NCBI RefSeq assembly: GCF_033439725.1
Contig: NW_026944383.1
Span: 3,782,001 to 3,846,000, forward strand
Length of the DNA: 64,000 nucleotides
Reading direction: 5' to 3'
DNA from: Neurospora tetraspora
Taxonomy: Eukaryota > Ascomycota > Sordariomycetes > Sordariales > Sordariaceae
The notes under the pieces were generated by a model. The model had not been told where the DNA came from. It did not search any database and saw only the letters and a list, made by a program, of their open reading frames with translations. Positions 1-12,329 of the stretch are shown here, piece by piece (the first letter of the stretch is position 1; every line of letters starts with the position of its first letter). The translations under genes and the position numbers were made by a program.

Positions 1-2581
1 ACTTGAGCAGCTCGTATCATTTGTAGCCTGATGGAAAAGGGTTCCCATGACCGAGTGGGACTCTCGTGGTTGGTTAATATGTTGTTGCGATAAGGTCAAT
101 GATAGAAAAGGCTTGAGATATCGAAATATCATCATCCGTCGTTCCTGCTTGAAACCCGCTCTAACTCCATTAACACTGCTCCACCATTTTTAGCCCGTCA
201 GGGTGCTTCTCTTTGCAGGGCCCTGCCCTGCTAGGCCGCTTGCCCTTGCGGTAGCGCGTGCATCAACCGCTGTGGGCATCATCCACTCGGGCGCCCGGCC
301 CGGCAGGTTCTTTGTACGTATGAAAAATAGAAACATGACCTTGTCTGGAGATTACCGAAACTGCATCGCAAAGGAGACTGACCTTTTAATTCAACCTTGG
401 CCTTGGTTGCCTTGCCTAAATGATGTCAAGACGTTTTGAAGAACTTACTGATAGAGGCGGCAGCTAGGGACGAAGTGGATGCGCCCAGGTAGTGTACTGA
501 CCTTTGATCACCTATTGACGAGGATAACCCTGCCGGAGGATCGGCCACGGTTTCCATGTCATATCAGTTGACTTCACTCTACTGAATATGATCGTAGGAA
601 ACGAAAAAGTAACGAAAAGGATATGGAGGTATGTAATTCAAGTGGTATCTCTCGGCTAATGGGCCGCCGGTACATAGTGACCCTCTCACGTATCGACCGA
701 GATTCAAAGAAGTGAGGTGGAACCTCGCCTGAGTTCATCCATCCACACCACCTCCATGATATGCCCTTCCTCTGGCCTGTCTGTTCGCCCTCTCGTCGAA
801 AAAGTCTTTGAAGGCAGGTTCTTTTGCACACATCCCTCCCCCCTGCCTTTTACAAAAGAGGCTTCTCTAGAAACGAAAATGGAAGCAGCATCAGAGCAAG
901 TTGGGCAAGTGGGACTGTACTTACCGAACCACAACCCCAGGCGTTCCCCATCACCATCCTTGCCGCCCGCTAGTCCCGTGAGGCCTCGCACTCGATCCTT
1001 CCACTTTCACTTCAGTTTAGTACCTACGTATCAGAGAAGGGAAGGCTCAAACTTCAACCATGCACATGCAGGCACCGTGATTCCGTGACCGGATGAGCGA
1101 AGAAAATTCTTCTTTCTTCTTCAGTTTGATTACGTGCATCATTTTAGATCCCCGCACTATAGTGTCCAGTCACCTTGGGTACCTCTACCTACTTGTAGGT
1201 AGATATGCATCTAATCCTCAATTCTGTAGCGAGTAAACGAGACTCGCTATCTCTTGCCAGCTGAGGTGGAAGTGGCCACTGTCAATGTAACTACCCAGCT
1301 ACCATACCTTGCCTACGCAGGTATGCCCTTCCATTCCGGCAATGGAGCCAGTCTGGCAGAGCAAGTGCCAGGTTCCATCCGGCTCGGGAGCTGGTAAGGG
1401 CAAGAAAAATTGAACTGAATATGCCGAGAAGGCTACCTTCCTCGCGAAGGTACTAGTGTTCGGGGAGGCCAGCAAGCTGTCCTCGCCCCTTCCCTGGAGG
1501 GTGTAAGGCTGGATCCAGGGTTGTGGCCCGTGTAGAGCTGGATATTGGGTTGTACTGTGGTTAAAATTAAAAAGTCCCTCTAGGGAGAAATCTTTGTTTT
1601 GAAATCGAAGTGTAAATAGTGTAACCGAAGGTAGAATTGGAAGTGTGAATGCAAATGGAAGTGTAAATGGAAGTGCAAATGGAGGCTAGTGTTCGGGGCG
1701 GCAGGAAACCTGCCGCGGCCCTTCCCAGAGCGAACGCGAACGCGAAGAAGTTTGGGGACGGAGAATACACTAACAGAAAAAGCGCGAAATTCAGTTAGCA
1801 CTAACAATTCTTTTGCGGGTGAAAAGTGCACTTTCGGGTCGTGCGTTATGATTTGGGTAGTGCGTGCGGGGTTTTGTATGGGGACCGCCCGCGAAAAGCA
1901 CTAACACCCTAGCCGGATTTTTTAGCGTCCGGTGAGCTGTAAGGATACATTGCAATACTGCATCTATCGACGGGTACAGGCGTTTGACAAAGTCGATCCC
2001 CGCCGTCTTCGCTGTCTTTTTTCCTGTCCGGCTTCGAGTCTGGCTGAGAGATGGTCAAGTGAACCCTGACCTTGTCAATTAATTGACGGGGACGAGAAGA
2101 GAACAACTTTGATAGTCATGGCGAGCCTGCTGACACTCGAACGGATATGGGCCGATCACTTCTGCAAAAGAGTCTTAGGTTTGAAATCCTGCAGGTACCA
2201 CTCAATCAGGAAATCCTGGAAATCTGACAACGGCTTTGTCTTCGCCTTCAAGTCCTTCAACCGTCCATCCATCATCCCACCCAAGCCGTCCCATCCATCC
2301 ATCCCAGTCCCATCAGACGAGCACCTTGCTCTGGGTTTATCAGATGAACAGGGGGGTAGACATCAAGTCAAAAATCTAAGCTATTCAGCAGAGGAGTGTC
2401 CATATCTATATGCCAACCAGTCGACCAGCCTGCCATCCTCATAATCCAACATTGTGGTGCGCGCCCTTCAGTGCTTCAGGTACGGCCTGGTGTGCAACTT
2501 CAACAGAGCATTTAGGCAAAATCTGAAGGACCCTATTAGGCTACCATCCAGATCCTTCCATGCATATACCAAATCGAAACT
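1..2581. other. Gene-free left flank with short repeats
   Basis: No reading frame here shows a recognisable domain or a splice-linked chain; the short open frames are chance-like and overlap on both strands. The stretch does hold a period-12 repeat (about 1637-1684) and two related GC-rich blocks (1453-1497 and 1686-1731). It probably represents intergenic DNA with decayed repeats. Confidence 0.6.
1637..1684. repeat. Short tandem repeat, 12-bp period
   Basis: The unit AAATGGAAGTGY recurs in tandem, about three to four imperfect copies, and runs directly into a GC-rich block that starts at 1686. No coding role is visible. Confidence 0.6.
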
Positions 2582-3225
2582 TACTCGTCTGGGCTAGAAA
2601 CGCCTACCAGACCCAATACTTGCACGGGGTCAAGCACATTGATTCGCAAATGCAAATGGATTCGCAAGTTTAGGGCTACTGTCACGGGGGGCATCACAAA
2701 AAAAGGGTCTTATCACGTGACAGGTAGCTTTTAGTACCTTTTCTGGACAGATCGTAAATTACCGAAATTTTTATTTCGCGGGCGGATTTAGAGGTTAGTG
2801 TTAGGGTTAGTTAGGGTTAGGGTTAGCTCCGGGGGTGCAGGGGGCCGGTGAGAGGTCCCCGCGTGTGAATGTCTTATCAATCGAACATATATTAGTCATA
2901 TATTGGTCATATGTCTGTAAATTACCGTAATTACACAAAGGGTACGGCTGGTACTTTTTCATGAATAAAAGTGGAGTACGCACGGTCGTTTCTGATGCCC
3001 CCCGTTACCCACCCCCAAGTTTAGTACTTCCATCGGCAGCCAGTTTAGGAGGGCGCCAAGGTACCCAAATCCCGGCAAAGCTTGGACTATACAAGCGATA
3101 CTTCGGTCTTGCACCCAATTTGGCATATAGGCTGGGTATTTGCGAATCCATTTGCATTTGCGAATCAATGTGTCTGACCCCGTGCAAGCATTGGGTCTGG
3201 TAGGCGTTTCTAGCCCAGACGAGTA
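2582..3225. mobile_element. MITE-like element with 87-bp terminal inverted repeats
   Basis: Positions 2582-2668 are the reverse complement of 3139-3225 with about two or three mismatches; both arms begin at a TA dinucleotide followed by CTCGTCTGGGCTAG. That pattern (long inverted repeats, TA at the ends, about 640 bp, no transposase frame) fits a non-autonomous Tc1/mariner-type element. The interior carries TTAGGG-like repeats at 2793-2826. The TA could be target-site duplication or part of the repeat; I infer duplication from family knowledge. Confidence 0.75.
2793..2826 (+). repeat. Interstitial telomere-like repeat
   Basis: The run reads GGTTAG-TG-TTAGGG-TTAG-TTAGGG-TTAGGG-TTAG, that is three perfect TTAGGG units plus broken ones. 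TTAGGG is the telomere repeat of most filamentous ascomycetes. It lies inside the inverted-repeat element 2582-3225, not at a chromosome end, because unique genes follow on the right and non-telomeric DNA precedes on the left. Confidence 0.8.
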
Positions 3226-3721
3226 CACTGAGCAAAGGAGAAAACGATACGCTTTCAACGAGGCTTTCTTTCTCGGCAGCTCGCCGGTCATGTCGCCAAG
3301 TCCTCTAAGACCTTTTCGGCCTCAGGTGTCTCGTCTTAAAACAGCACATTCATGAAGAGTGGCTAAAAGGCCGAGCTTGTTGTTGGGGATGACGAATAGG
3401 ATTGCATACCGGGACATCCAAAGAAGAACGGTGGAAGTGAGAGAGAAAGTTAAAGAAGCCGACCGGATTTTTTTTTTACACTACACTTCACGCTTGCTGT
3501 GTTTTCCGAATCAGCTGGGCGGGCAGATGAGCGGCACCATAGGTAGTTGTAGTATGTAGTATATGCTAACAAGCAAAAAAGCTGAATGATACATGCCAAC
3601 AACCAGGCTGCATAGTTGAAAAACCGGGGTATCAGGCCTGGAACGGCCACACACACAAGTCCTGACTCAACTTTACCTTCCCACCAACACAAAAGAAAAC
3701 AACGACACATATTGCACTCTA
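3226..3721. other. Intergenic, 3' flank of the patatin-like gene
   Basis: No gene is supported. The stretch includes a short T-run (about 3470-3478) and is the probable 3' untranslated and terminator region of the leftward patatin-like gene. Confidence 0.5.
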
Positions 3722-5867
3722 CTAGTAATTAACACCAGTAGTCTGTGCCCTGCCCGCCCCGGACCTCCTCTCCCTCTCCCTCTCCCAGCGCTCCCGATCG
3801 CTGCCACTCGGCGACGGTGCCGACTGCGCCGACGTCATCGGGCCCATGCTACTAGCCTTGCGCCTCAACCCGCCGGCCTTGAGCCTGCGGGCCTGCTGAT
3901 ACGCGCGATCGAGTTCCGTCTCGACAGCGCAGCGGATCTTGAGCGCCGCCACGGCCGGCCACACGCTGCGCTCGCCGCGGAGGATCCAGTACTGGAGCGT
4001 TTCTTTCGTGGGCGTCTCGAGCAACCTAATAAAGTCGCCGGCCGTCACCTCGGGCACGAGCGTCACGCTCGCCCCGGGGACGCGCTCGTCCACGAGGAAG
4101 CGGCGGATACCGGCGGGGAGCAAACGCAAAGTGTCGAGCTGGCTGAGCCGGTGGCGGATCTCGAGGCCCATCATGCGGACGAGGAAGGCGGTTGCCGACA
4201 TGGTTTTGTTGCGGGTCTCGAAGAGGGAAGGGCCGTGCATGTCGCTTTGCAGGAAGGGGATCAGGTAGGGGCGCGCTTGGCTGACGATGAAGTGGTTGAC
4301 GTTGAAGAGCTCGGCGATGCGCTGGAGGGGAGATTCTCGCTCCGAGTACGAGGCGTGCGTCCAGTGGCGGAAGTCGACTGTGTTGGCTGGCTTCCAGGGG
4401 ACGATGTTGCCCTGGGAGTCCTTGCAGAGGATTTTAGTTTCTCTGTCGCCGTAAAGCGATGGGGATGAGGCGTTGGATGCTAGCGCTGCTGTCCAAATAA
4501 GCTGTAAGGAGTCATGTTAGCAACATATCGAGCAATATTTTTTTGGGTTGTATCAACATACCACATTGGGCGCTGTCAGGTAGTTCAGAAGGGTTGGAAC
4601 ACCCCCTTGTCCTGCCGTGGCGACCGTGATGTTCAGTACCCTCTTGCTACGGTTGTACGCTTCCTCGAACGTGAGGTCGCCCAAGTTGGACCTGATACAG
4701 TGCTCCAACACCTTGACATCCAGGAAGTAGCCCTCTTTCCAGAACCTAGTCACTCTACGCACCAGAGTCGACCAAGGATTGGTCCACCAGGAATCTCTCT
4801 TATCCCTCCTTTCACCGTTCCCGGGAGTTCCAAGCTTGCTCGAGAAGGCAGAGAGGTCAATAGCTTCGCCACTCAAGACATGCAGCAGCTCCTCCTCCGT
4901 ATGAACGGCCACGAGAGCGGCAATCAAAGCTCCGGTCGCCGTGCCCGTGATGATCCGCGGGAGCAATCCTCGTAGGAACAGTGCCTTGGCAACACCAAGG
5001 TGGCAGAGACCAAAGATAGCGCCGCCTTGAAATACGAGGGTGCTCCGTCCGAACGCCTGTCTAGTATCGTGGATGAAATCGAGCTTCATTTGTGTCGACA
5101 TGTAACCCATAGTGTTGCCGCCGCTTCCACCACCCGCAGTACTGTTTCCGCTGTCTTTGCCGTCGTCAGAACTCGCCAACCCGGGACTAACAGGCCTTGC
5201 TCCTCTGAATCCAGGTATAAGACTGTTGCTGGGGTAGTTGGCTCCGGTTCTCCTAGTCGTCGGCAACATCCCAATCTCCTCGATGACTTCCGCAACCGCA
5301 GTAATGTACTCCTCAATCAGGATCTTGGTTCCCGCAAAGCTCTTGTTGTATAGCTTAGGTGCCGTAATGTTACCGAGGTTTCGAACGAGGCCGCTACGCA
5401 AAAGGTTGACGAGCGCATTGACGTCGCCATTGTCGCGCGCAACTTCGATGCTCTCCAGCCGCTCGTTGATCAGTTTGTAATCGTAATGCCGGCTAATCGG
5501 GTTATTGCGCCACAAGTCGAGGCCGAGGAGAGTGTCGAGCCGGATGGCGGCTTCCTCCCACTCGTCGAACTCGGAAGCATTGCGGAGGACGTCGAGCCAG
5601 ACCTCGACGGGGCTGCGGCGGCGATACCATTCACGGAATTTCTAGGCGGACGGGGTTAGCCTGGGTCATGTCTACTTGGGGCGACGTCATCAGTCCTATG
5701 GATGAACAAGTCTAGGGACTTATTGTCGAGAGTCAAGACATGAGGACTGGGGTTGAAAGCCATGAAGGACGTAATGAAATCTAAGCACTCACACCTGCCC
5801 AGAAGAGCACAATGTCCACGAATATCCGCCAGAATGATATGAATATTGAGGGTATCACCGACCCCAT
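3722..5867 (-). CDS. Patatin-like phospholipase-domain membrane protein, probably inactive
   Basis: Three exons, all joined in phase 0: 5867-5793, 5641-4562 and 4501-3722 (644 residues). Exon 1 encodes a hydrophobic N-terminal segment (SFWRIFVDIVLFWAG), a likely signal anchor. A linker with RNASEFDEWEEAA follows, then the patatin fold starting at LVFQGGAIFGLCHLG. The C-terminal part has ELFNVNHFIVSQ, typical of the Tgl3/Tgl4/Tgl5 lipid-droplet lipase branch. The usual GXSXG nucleophile elbow reads GTATG, with Ala in place of Ser, and the usual DG[GAS] Asp motif before the ELFNVNHF block is absent (DFRHWTHAS). From family knowledge I recall fungal paralogues with the same GTATGAL elbow, so this may be a conserved non-catalytic subfamily rather than a broken gene. 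Role in lipid metabolism is inferred only. The start is chosen because exon 1 splices in frame at GGT|GTGAGT. Confidence 0.88.
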
Positions 5868-7502
5868 TGTAAACAAACAAAGAGAAAACCCCGCCGTAGG
5901 GTTAAGAACAAGTAATGAGGTGTAATGTTTGGCATAAAAGGTTGTATCAATAACATATCCTGATCTCGCTCATCTACCCTTCCTTGTTGGTGGCAGATGA
6001 AGCGGTAGGAGAGAACGAAAACATGCGCAACTTGAGTCAGTTGCGGCGAAAGAGGTTGAACGAGCGTGAAGAAAGAGGAAGGCTGCGGCAAGCGGGTATG
6101 CCTAGATGGGTACGGTTAGGTACGTAGTTGTTGGATAAGAATGAGCGAGTGTTGTGTCACGGTGTGTGTGTATCTCGGGAGTGAGGTCAATCTGGGCAGC
6201 TGACAAAAGGATTGTTCGATGTTTCCTCGCCTGTCGCCTGTGGTCGGAATTGAATGGAACGAAACGAAGGAAACGAAAGGCTCGGATGAAGATGTCCGGG
6301 ATGTGTTGCGAAAAAAAAAAAGAGCTTAAACCATACTGGACCAGGCCCGTGTCATTCCATGTTTTGGGTTGGGTTTGGTCTCTTTCACAGGCGCGTCGAA
6401 CGGTGGAAGGAGGTGCAAATGGCAGTCTGGCCGGAAGTTAAGGGGGTGTGTGTGTGTGGGCTGGGTGGACACTGGCCTGGTGCCCGACGTCAGCTGCTGG
6501 ATCCTCAGGCAGGACCTCCCCACAGTTAATGCAGGCTTTCCGTGGCATGTGAAAGCGAAAATGGGATCTCAATTTTCGGGCAAGCCCTACCGTCGCATCG
6601 CTGAAATCCCATTCGCTCCCCCACATTTGGGCCTGACAGGCGGGGGCCCGACGGCCCTGGCTGCCGTTGAGGATATCGTTCACGACGGGGATTATCGTGA
6701 AAATGGGAGATGGCATTGATGTTGAAATACTGAGGAAGATGAGATAGCTATTTGTCACTGTTCATGAAGAAGATCATTGACCTGATGTAGAGGCGCGCAA
6801 GGAACGAGAAGAGCGCAACTTGGCTTGATTCTTGATGGGGTGTTGATATTTGGGTACGTTGCGCTATGTAGTGCCGAAGGCTTCGGCTGCCGGCAGTGAC
6901 ACGTGTGACGGCGGGTGACGGACATCGTTATCGCACAACATCCACGAACCTAAACCTTGCACTACAAGGGGGCTATCAAAGTCTTGTGTCAGAATATTAC
7001 CTTGTCTTCACCGGACATGTTAAGGCGAGATAGTTGAGGGCTTGAGACCAAGAACTTCCATGACGAGGTGTTACCAGCACTGATATTCATCAAGAAGTTG
7101 TAGCCATGTCTAAAATACTGAAGAAGGCCAGCTCAAGGCATATCTATCTCTCAAGACAATATCAGCCACCATTCTGATTCTTCTACCAAATGACAACACC
7201 AAAAGTCGGGGTCTTGCCCGGCGCCTAAGGAGCTGAACCATTCCTTCGAGTATGCAACACAGACAAAAGGCCAAAGCAAAAACATATAGCCTCTATACAA
7301 GCCATGAAAGCCACCATAATGCATCGTATCCTCCAAGATATGCCAGAAAAAGTAAGCAGCGCGCACCACTTCTATTGCGCCTGATGTTATGCATATGAAC
7401 ACTGGGTATCATCCATGCCCGATATCCTCAACATTTGTATCTTATACAAAACACGTTCCCCAAGACTTAAAGCTTCGTGGTCCTCCTCAAACGCCCCGAG
7501 AT
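5868..7502. other. Intergenic between two leftward genes
   Basis: This is the promoter side of the patatin-like gene (right of 5867) and the 3' flank of the FUN30-like gene. It contains a TG microsatellite-like run near 6447-6458 and no supported frame. Short open frames on both strands lack domains and splice partners. Confidence 0.5.
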
Positions 7503-10500
7503 CTAGTCAGATGGAGGGGTTGCAATCGAGCCACCATTCATAATGGCAGCACGAACTTGGGCCTCCATCTCACTCTGTGACATCTCCACGGTGGACCAGC
7601 CAACCACCTTGTTGGCAAGTTCCAGCTTCTTCTGGCAGGCCTTGTAGACCAGCTCTTCCACGGTATCCTTGCTGATGAGTCGGATAATTTCCACAGGGCG
7701 CGTCTGGCCGAGACGATGAGCACGGTTCTCGGCCTGGATATCGTCTTGCGGGTTATCGGACTGGTCGAAGATGATGACTTTGTTGGCCGCGGTCAGGTTG
7801 ATGCCTGTGCCTCCCGAGCCCGTCGTGAGCAAAAAGACTGGGATGGTCGCGTCGGCGTTGAACTCGTTGATGAGTTCCTGACGTTCGCTGACGTCCGTGT
7901 TTCCTTGCAAGGAGAGATATTCAATCTTCTCCGAGGCAAGACATTCTCCCAGAATCTCAATGACTTTGGCGAATCGTGTAAACACCAAGGCGCGGTCGCC
8001 GTTCTTCTGGTACTGCTTGATCAGTTTCAACAGGGCCTGAACCTTGGCACTCTCCATCCAAGACCCATCCGGAAGATCGAATTGCCTGATGCACTTGTAG
8101 TCTCTGCACCACAGATGGAGCTCAAAGTCTGAAAGAGCCTTGAGCTCATTGATAAGATGTTCGATCTTTGGCTGCCGAAGCTCCGATTGGTCAACCTTCC
8201 TCATCAAGATGTTGGCCATCTTTTCCACCGTCGCATCATTGAAATAGCGCCTGAACAACTGCGGATGGATGGCCGATTTCCGGAGCTGAATCCAGACATT
8301 GTTGTTGTCGTTATCACGACCGACATTGCTGGCGCCTGTGGCGTCGGTCTTCCGGAACCGACGTTCGTAGTCTTTGTAAATGGCGCTCTGTGTGTCGTCC
8401 ATCTCACAGTAAACGACTTTGGCTGTTTTAGGAGGCATGTCCTTCAGGACCTGCTCTTTGCGTCGCTGGAGGATGAAGGGCTCCAAGATCGTCCTAGCCC
8501 GCGCCACTCGTTCGCTGTGGAGCAGTGCGCCCTGTGAGACTGCCGTCAAAGAGAACTTCTGGTTGAAAAGTGCTTCGAGATCATCGAAATGGTCCCGGAA
8601 GAGCTCCGGCTCGACGAACTGAAGCAGGGAGATCATTTCCATGAGGTTGTTTTGGACAGGTGTGCCAGAGAGGATGAGTCGCCATGTGGCGGTAATCTTC
8701 AGCAGATCTTTGTACAGTTTCGTCTTGGGGTTCTTCATTTTGTGGCCCTCGTCAAAAACGGCGACCATTGGCTTCAGTCGTCTTAAATTCGAGATGTCGT
8801 CCTGGCGCGACACCTGGGAGTACGATGTCAAAACGACGTGGTGGCTAGCGGGATCGTCCAAAATGTTGTCGGCAATCTCATCGCGAACAGCTTGTGAACC
8901 CTGGTACAGAGTCACATTCAAGCCCGGGGCGAACCTCTTGAACTCGGCGGCCCAATTCGCGAGTGTGGAGGGAGGAACAAAGATGATGTTCGGCCATGGT
9001 TGGTTGCTATCATCATCCTGGCTGTGTTTCTCATGTTCCTCGACAATCGCAGAGATCAAACTGATGACCTGGCAAGTCTTGCCCAAACCCTAGAAAAGTA
9101 AAACAGTCAGCAACATCCACGGAGAGGCAAAGTTTGGGGATGGAGAGACAAGCATAGTACATACCATATCGTCAGCTAGAATGCTCGCATACTGGTTCTC
9201 GTACAAGAGATACAGCCAGTTAAGCCCATACAGCTGGAAAGGCTTCATCGTGCAGCCGCTCATGAGCTCCGGCTGGCTTAGGGGAAGGTCGACCAGCTTA
9301 GTCGTACCGTCAACGCTGAGAGGCGTAATGGTCCCATCCTTGTTCGTCACTGTTCGAGGCTGACCGGTTTGGTCGACCTTCCACCTCGAGGTGGCGTCCT
9401 TGATCGCGGTTGCTTGCGACTCGCAGACAGCAATAACATGGTCAATGCCATCCAACGCCTTGGTGTACTCCTTGATAGAGCCCACGATATCTTCGCCAAC
9501 GGGTGCCCTAGTCGACTTCTTGCGCTTGGCCTTCGTAGCCTTTGCTGCCATTGTCACTCTCTCAGCATCAGCCACACTGTCGAAAGGCTGGTAAGAGAGC
9601 ATGTGCTTCGCAACGTCTTCTTTGACGTTGGCAATGGCCATCAATTGTATAGGGTCGCAGGTATTGAGGTAGTTAAGGACACGCTCTTCGAAGGCATCTT
9701 CTTCCGGATTCCGCTGCGAAGGTTCCGGTTGTGGCTCAGGCGAGCGCGCCGACTTCTTTTGGACATAGTCGTCGTCATCTTCATCGTCGCTAACGAGTGT
9801 GATTATCTTGGTCTGCTTGAGTTTGGGAGCGGGCTTCTCGGTCGGTTTGACTGCCGTCGGTTTGACTGGTGAGCTTGCTGGCGACGGGCTGCGTCGCCGA
9901 CGACCCTGAACTAAGCGACGGCGAGCCGGTGCTGGAGGTGCCGGGGCAGGCTTTACAGGAGAGTCTTTCGGACGTATGGATTGCAGGGATTCCGGCGAAG
10001 AAGATCGGAGCGTGACCCAGTCCTCTTGCAGTACGTAAGGTTTCGCGGGGCTCGTAATGGGACTTCCGACATCGTTGGACAACTTTGGTTTCTGTCAAAT
10101 ATGCCAATTGTTAGTGCTGCTGCATGCGACGTCTATTGAGAAGTGTGCGGTTCAAGTACCTTTGACGGTTTGAGGTACACTGCAGGCGCAGCCTTTGCAG
10201 ACGTGGGGTTGGGCTTTTTGAAAGCAGATGGCTGAATGTCGCCGCGCGCGGGTCCTTCATCGTCTGAAGAGTCGCCCGCATAGAGAGGTTTGTCGAATTC
10301 ATCGTCATCGATCATTATATAATCTCTCTTTGCCCCTGCTTTGGCTGGGGGTGATCGTGCGGCAGGGGGCTTGAAAGTGGTACCCCTTGGGGCCATCGCG
10401 CTCGCAAGTCGACCTCCGGTATTGGACGATTGTTGACGGAAAGGTGACGATGCAGGTACTTCGACGACCGTGGGGGAAGACGGGATGGCGGCGTCTCGTG

Positions 10501-10696
10501 GTTTCACTGTCGGTTGTGAGGCGATCTGGGTAGGCTGAGTAAAGTAGGGCGATTGGGAGACAATGCTGAGTTCATCCTCGTCGTCTTCGTCTATAAAATC
10601 AAGATCGGGCTTGGTCCGCCGTTGAGGGACTGGGCTGTCGACGACAACGCTTGAGGAGCGCAGAGAGTCGTCCTCTGGCAGTGACGAGAAGGTCAT
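7503..10696 (-). CDS. FUN30: SNF2-family chromatin remodeller, Fun30/SMARCAD1/Fft3 type
   Basis: Exons 10696-10160, 10091-9165 and 9089-7503, all phase 0, give 1016 residues. The first ~300 residues are acidic and Ser/Pro-rich and probably disordered. Around residue 310 a short helical module reads VLNYLNTCDPIQLMAI, as in Fun30/SMARCAD1 between the N-terminus and the ATPase. The ATPase has Walker A (ADDMGLGKT, about 484-492, split by intron 2 after DDM), Walker B-type FDEGHKMKN, and LILSGTPVQNN. The C-terminal helicase lobe has LVFTRF, TGSGGTGINLTAA and AENRAHRLGQTRPV. The DEGH box with the upstream helical module points to Fun30 rather than Snf2 or Ino80. Known members promote heterochromatin maintenance and DNA end resection in the nucleus; that role is inferred here by homology. 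The start at 10696 is the first ATG of the open frame. Confidence 0.93.
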
Positions 10697-11610
10697 TGTC
10701 GATCGTCGGGAGTAGGTTCGATCGAATCAAAGAACCCAAAGTAGTCTTCCAAGAAGGTGGTGAAGGAGGAAATAGTTGTTGTGGAGGTAGGTATCAAAGA
10801 AGTATGTAGGAAGGTCCCGGTCGTTTGTCGGACGCGGTCAAAGGCGCAAAGCTGAAATTTTAGCGGCGCATGTGTAGAGCAAAGCGAAACCTTATAAAGA
10901 CGAACAAGAGAAACCTTCGCTGAAAGGAAGAATTCCAGTTGACCCAAAAAAAAATCCAGGTCCGAAGAAGTACCCCGTTTTCTTCACGCTTTGCCCTTGG
11001 GAAACCTGTGATGTGAAAAGACGGGATGACAACCGAGAGGAGTTGTACTGGAGTTTGTTGTCGGTCCGTCCCAGAACAGAAATGGCTGGGCACACGGCAT
11101 CCAGTCGTGCAACCGGCCCCAGATTGCCGTCCAGCAATCAACGATCAGCCCTATCTTTCTAATCTGGAGCCCCACACCGCCGCCATCGCGACGCGCATTT
11201 GTTCGTTAGGAAATAATGTGGGACAACGCGACCGGACGCCTTCACGTCTCCACGTGCTAGCTTGCAACTGGCCCGGCAGGCAACGAACCACTTAAACACC
11301 GATGAGGACAGGGTAGGCCCGCCCAGCCAACCAGCGAGCTACGCAATTGCCCAAGCCGAGCTGTGTTCTCATGATACTTAACATCGAGGACTTCACATTG
11401 AGAAACATCGTCGATTTTCTTGAACAAGTTACCAAAAATCTACACTTCAGTAAGCCAGAACACCACCCTCTTTCTCGCTGTTTGCCGGTACGACTCTACC
11501 TCAGGAAACTTACCAACACAGCAAACAGATTCATCCCAACCCCTCATCAGCTCATCATCCCGTGAAGAACATAAGACGATAGATAAACCTTACCACAAGA
11601 CACCACCAAG
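10697..11610. other. Divergent promoter region, FUN30-like (-) and VMA21 (+)
   Basis: About 0.9 kb separates the two start codons. The VMA21 side is CT- and CA-rich just before the ATG, as in fungal leaders. No separate gene is supported. Confidence 0.5.
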
Positions 11611-12329
11611 ATGGCCACCCGCAGAATCATCTCCCAAGAGAAGACTCTCCTCGAAAAGGATGACCGTATTGGTTTCAGCCCATCGGCAAGCGAGAAGTCT
11701 AACATCACGCCAGCCGTCCCTGCGTACGCTGTCCCCCGTTCATTCTCATTTTCATTGTCATCCATCACATCACCGGTCACTCTTCCCTTCACCTTCACCC
11801 ACATCATCATCATACATACACACACCAATTCTGCCCTCATCCTCCCTGATCATCCCATCCTACACCCGTACATGTATGTATGTATCAGAAGAGGATCACC
11901 AAGCTAACCCCCCAACCTCCCACCAGTTCCGTAATCATCAAACTCCTAGCCTTCACTTTCGCCATGATCGTCATCCCCATCAGTTCTTACTTCCTCACAG
12001 TAGACCGTTTGTTCAAAGGTACGTCCCGTCGTTATCCCCCCTGTTTTTGTCCCTGCTTCCCCATTCCCCATTCCCTATTCCCTATCCCCCATATGCCATA
12101 TGATCCTTCATTCCTTCATGCACCTCGCACCAACCGGACTCACTCAGCAAACTAACATCCACTGACCAAACCACCAGGAAACTCGACATACGCCGGCGCC
12201 ACAGCAGCTATTATGGCCAACGTGGTGTTGATTGGGTATATCATTGTAGCTATGGCGGAGGATCAGTCGGATCAGGAGAATGAGAAGAAAGAGGGTGGTG
12301 GGAAAGCAGAAGGGAAGAAAGATCTGTGA
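11611..12329 (+). CDS. VMA21: V-ATPase assembly membrane protein Vma21
   Basis: Three exons, 11611-11723, 11927-12018 and 12178-12329, join to 118 residues. The family's ER protein guides assembly of the V0 sector of the vacuolar H+-ATPase. Exon 1 gives the cytosolic N-terminus with ISQEKTLLEKDDRIG. Exon 2 gives the first membrane helix (SVIIKLLAFTFAMIVIPISS) and SYFLTVDRLFKG. Exon 3 gives NSTYAG and the second helix (IMANVVLIGYIIVAM), then a charged tail. The protein ends in KKDL, which satisfies the dilysine ER-retrieval rule (Lys at -3 and -4). The order of helix, luminal loop and helix is exactly that of the family. Intron 1 is long for this genome (203 nt) and CA/CT-rich. Confidence 0.95.

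Noticed and set aside
2793-2826. A true telomere end
   Set aside because: Only about three perfect units, embedded in an inverted-repeat element with unique DNA on both sides.
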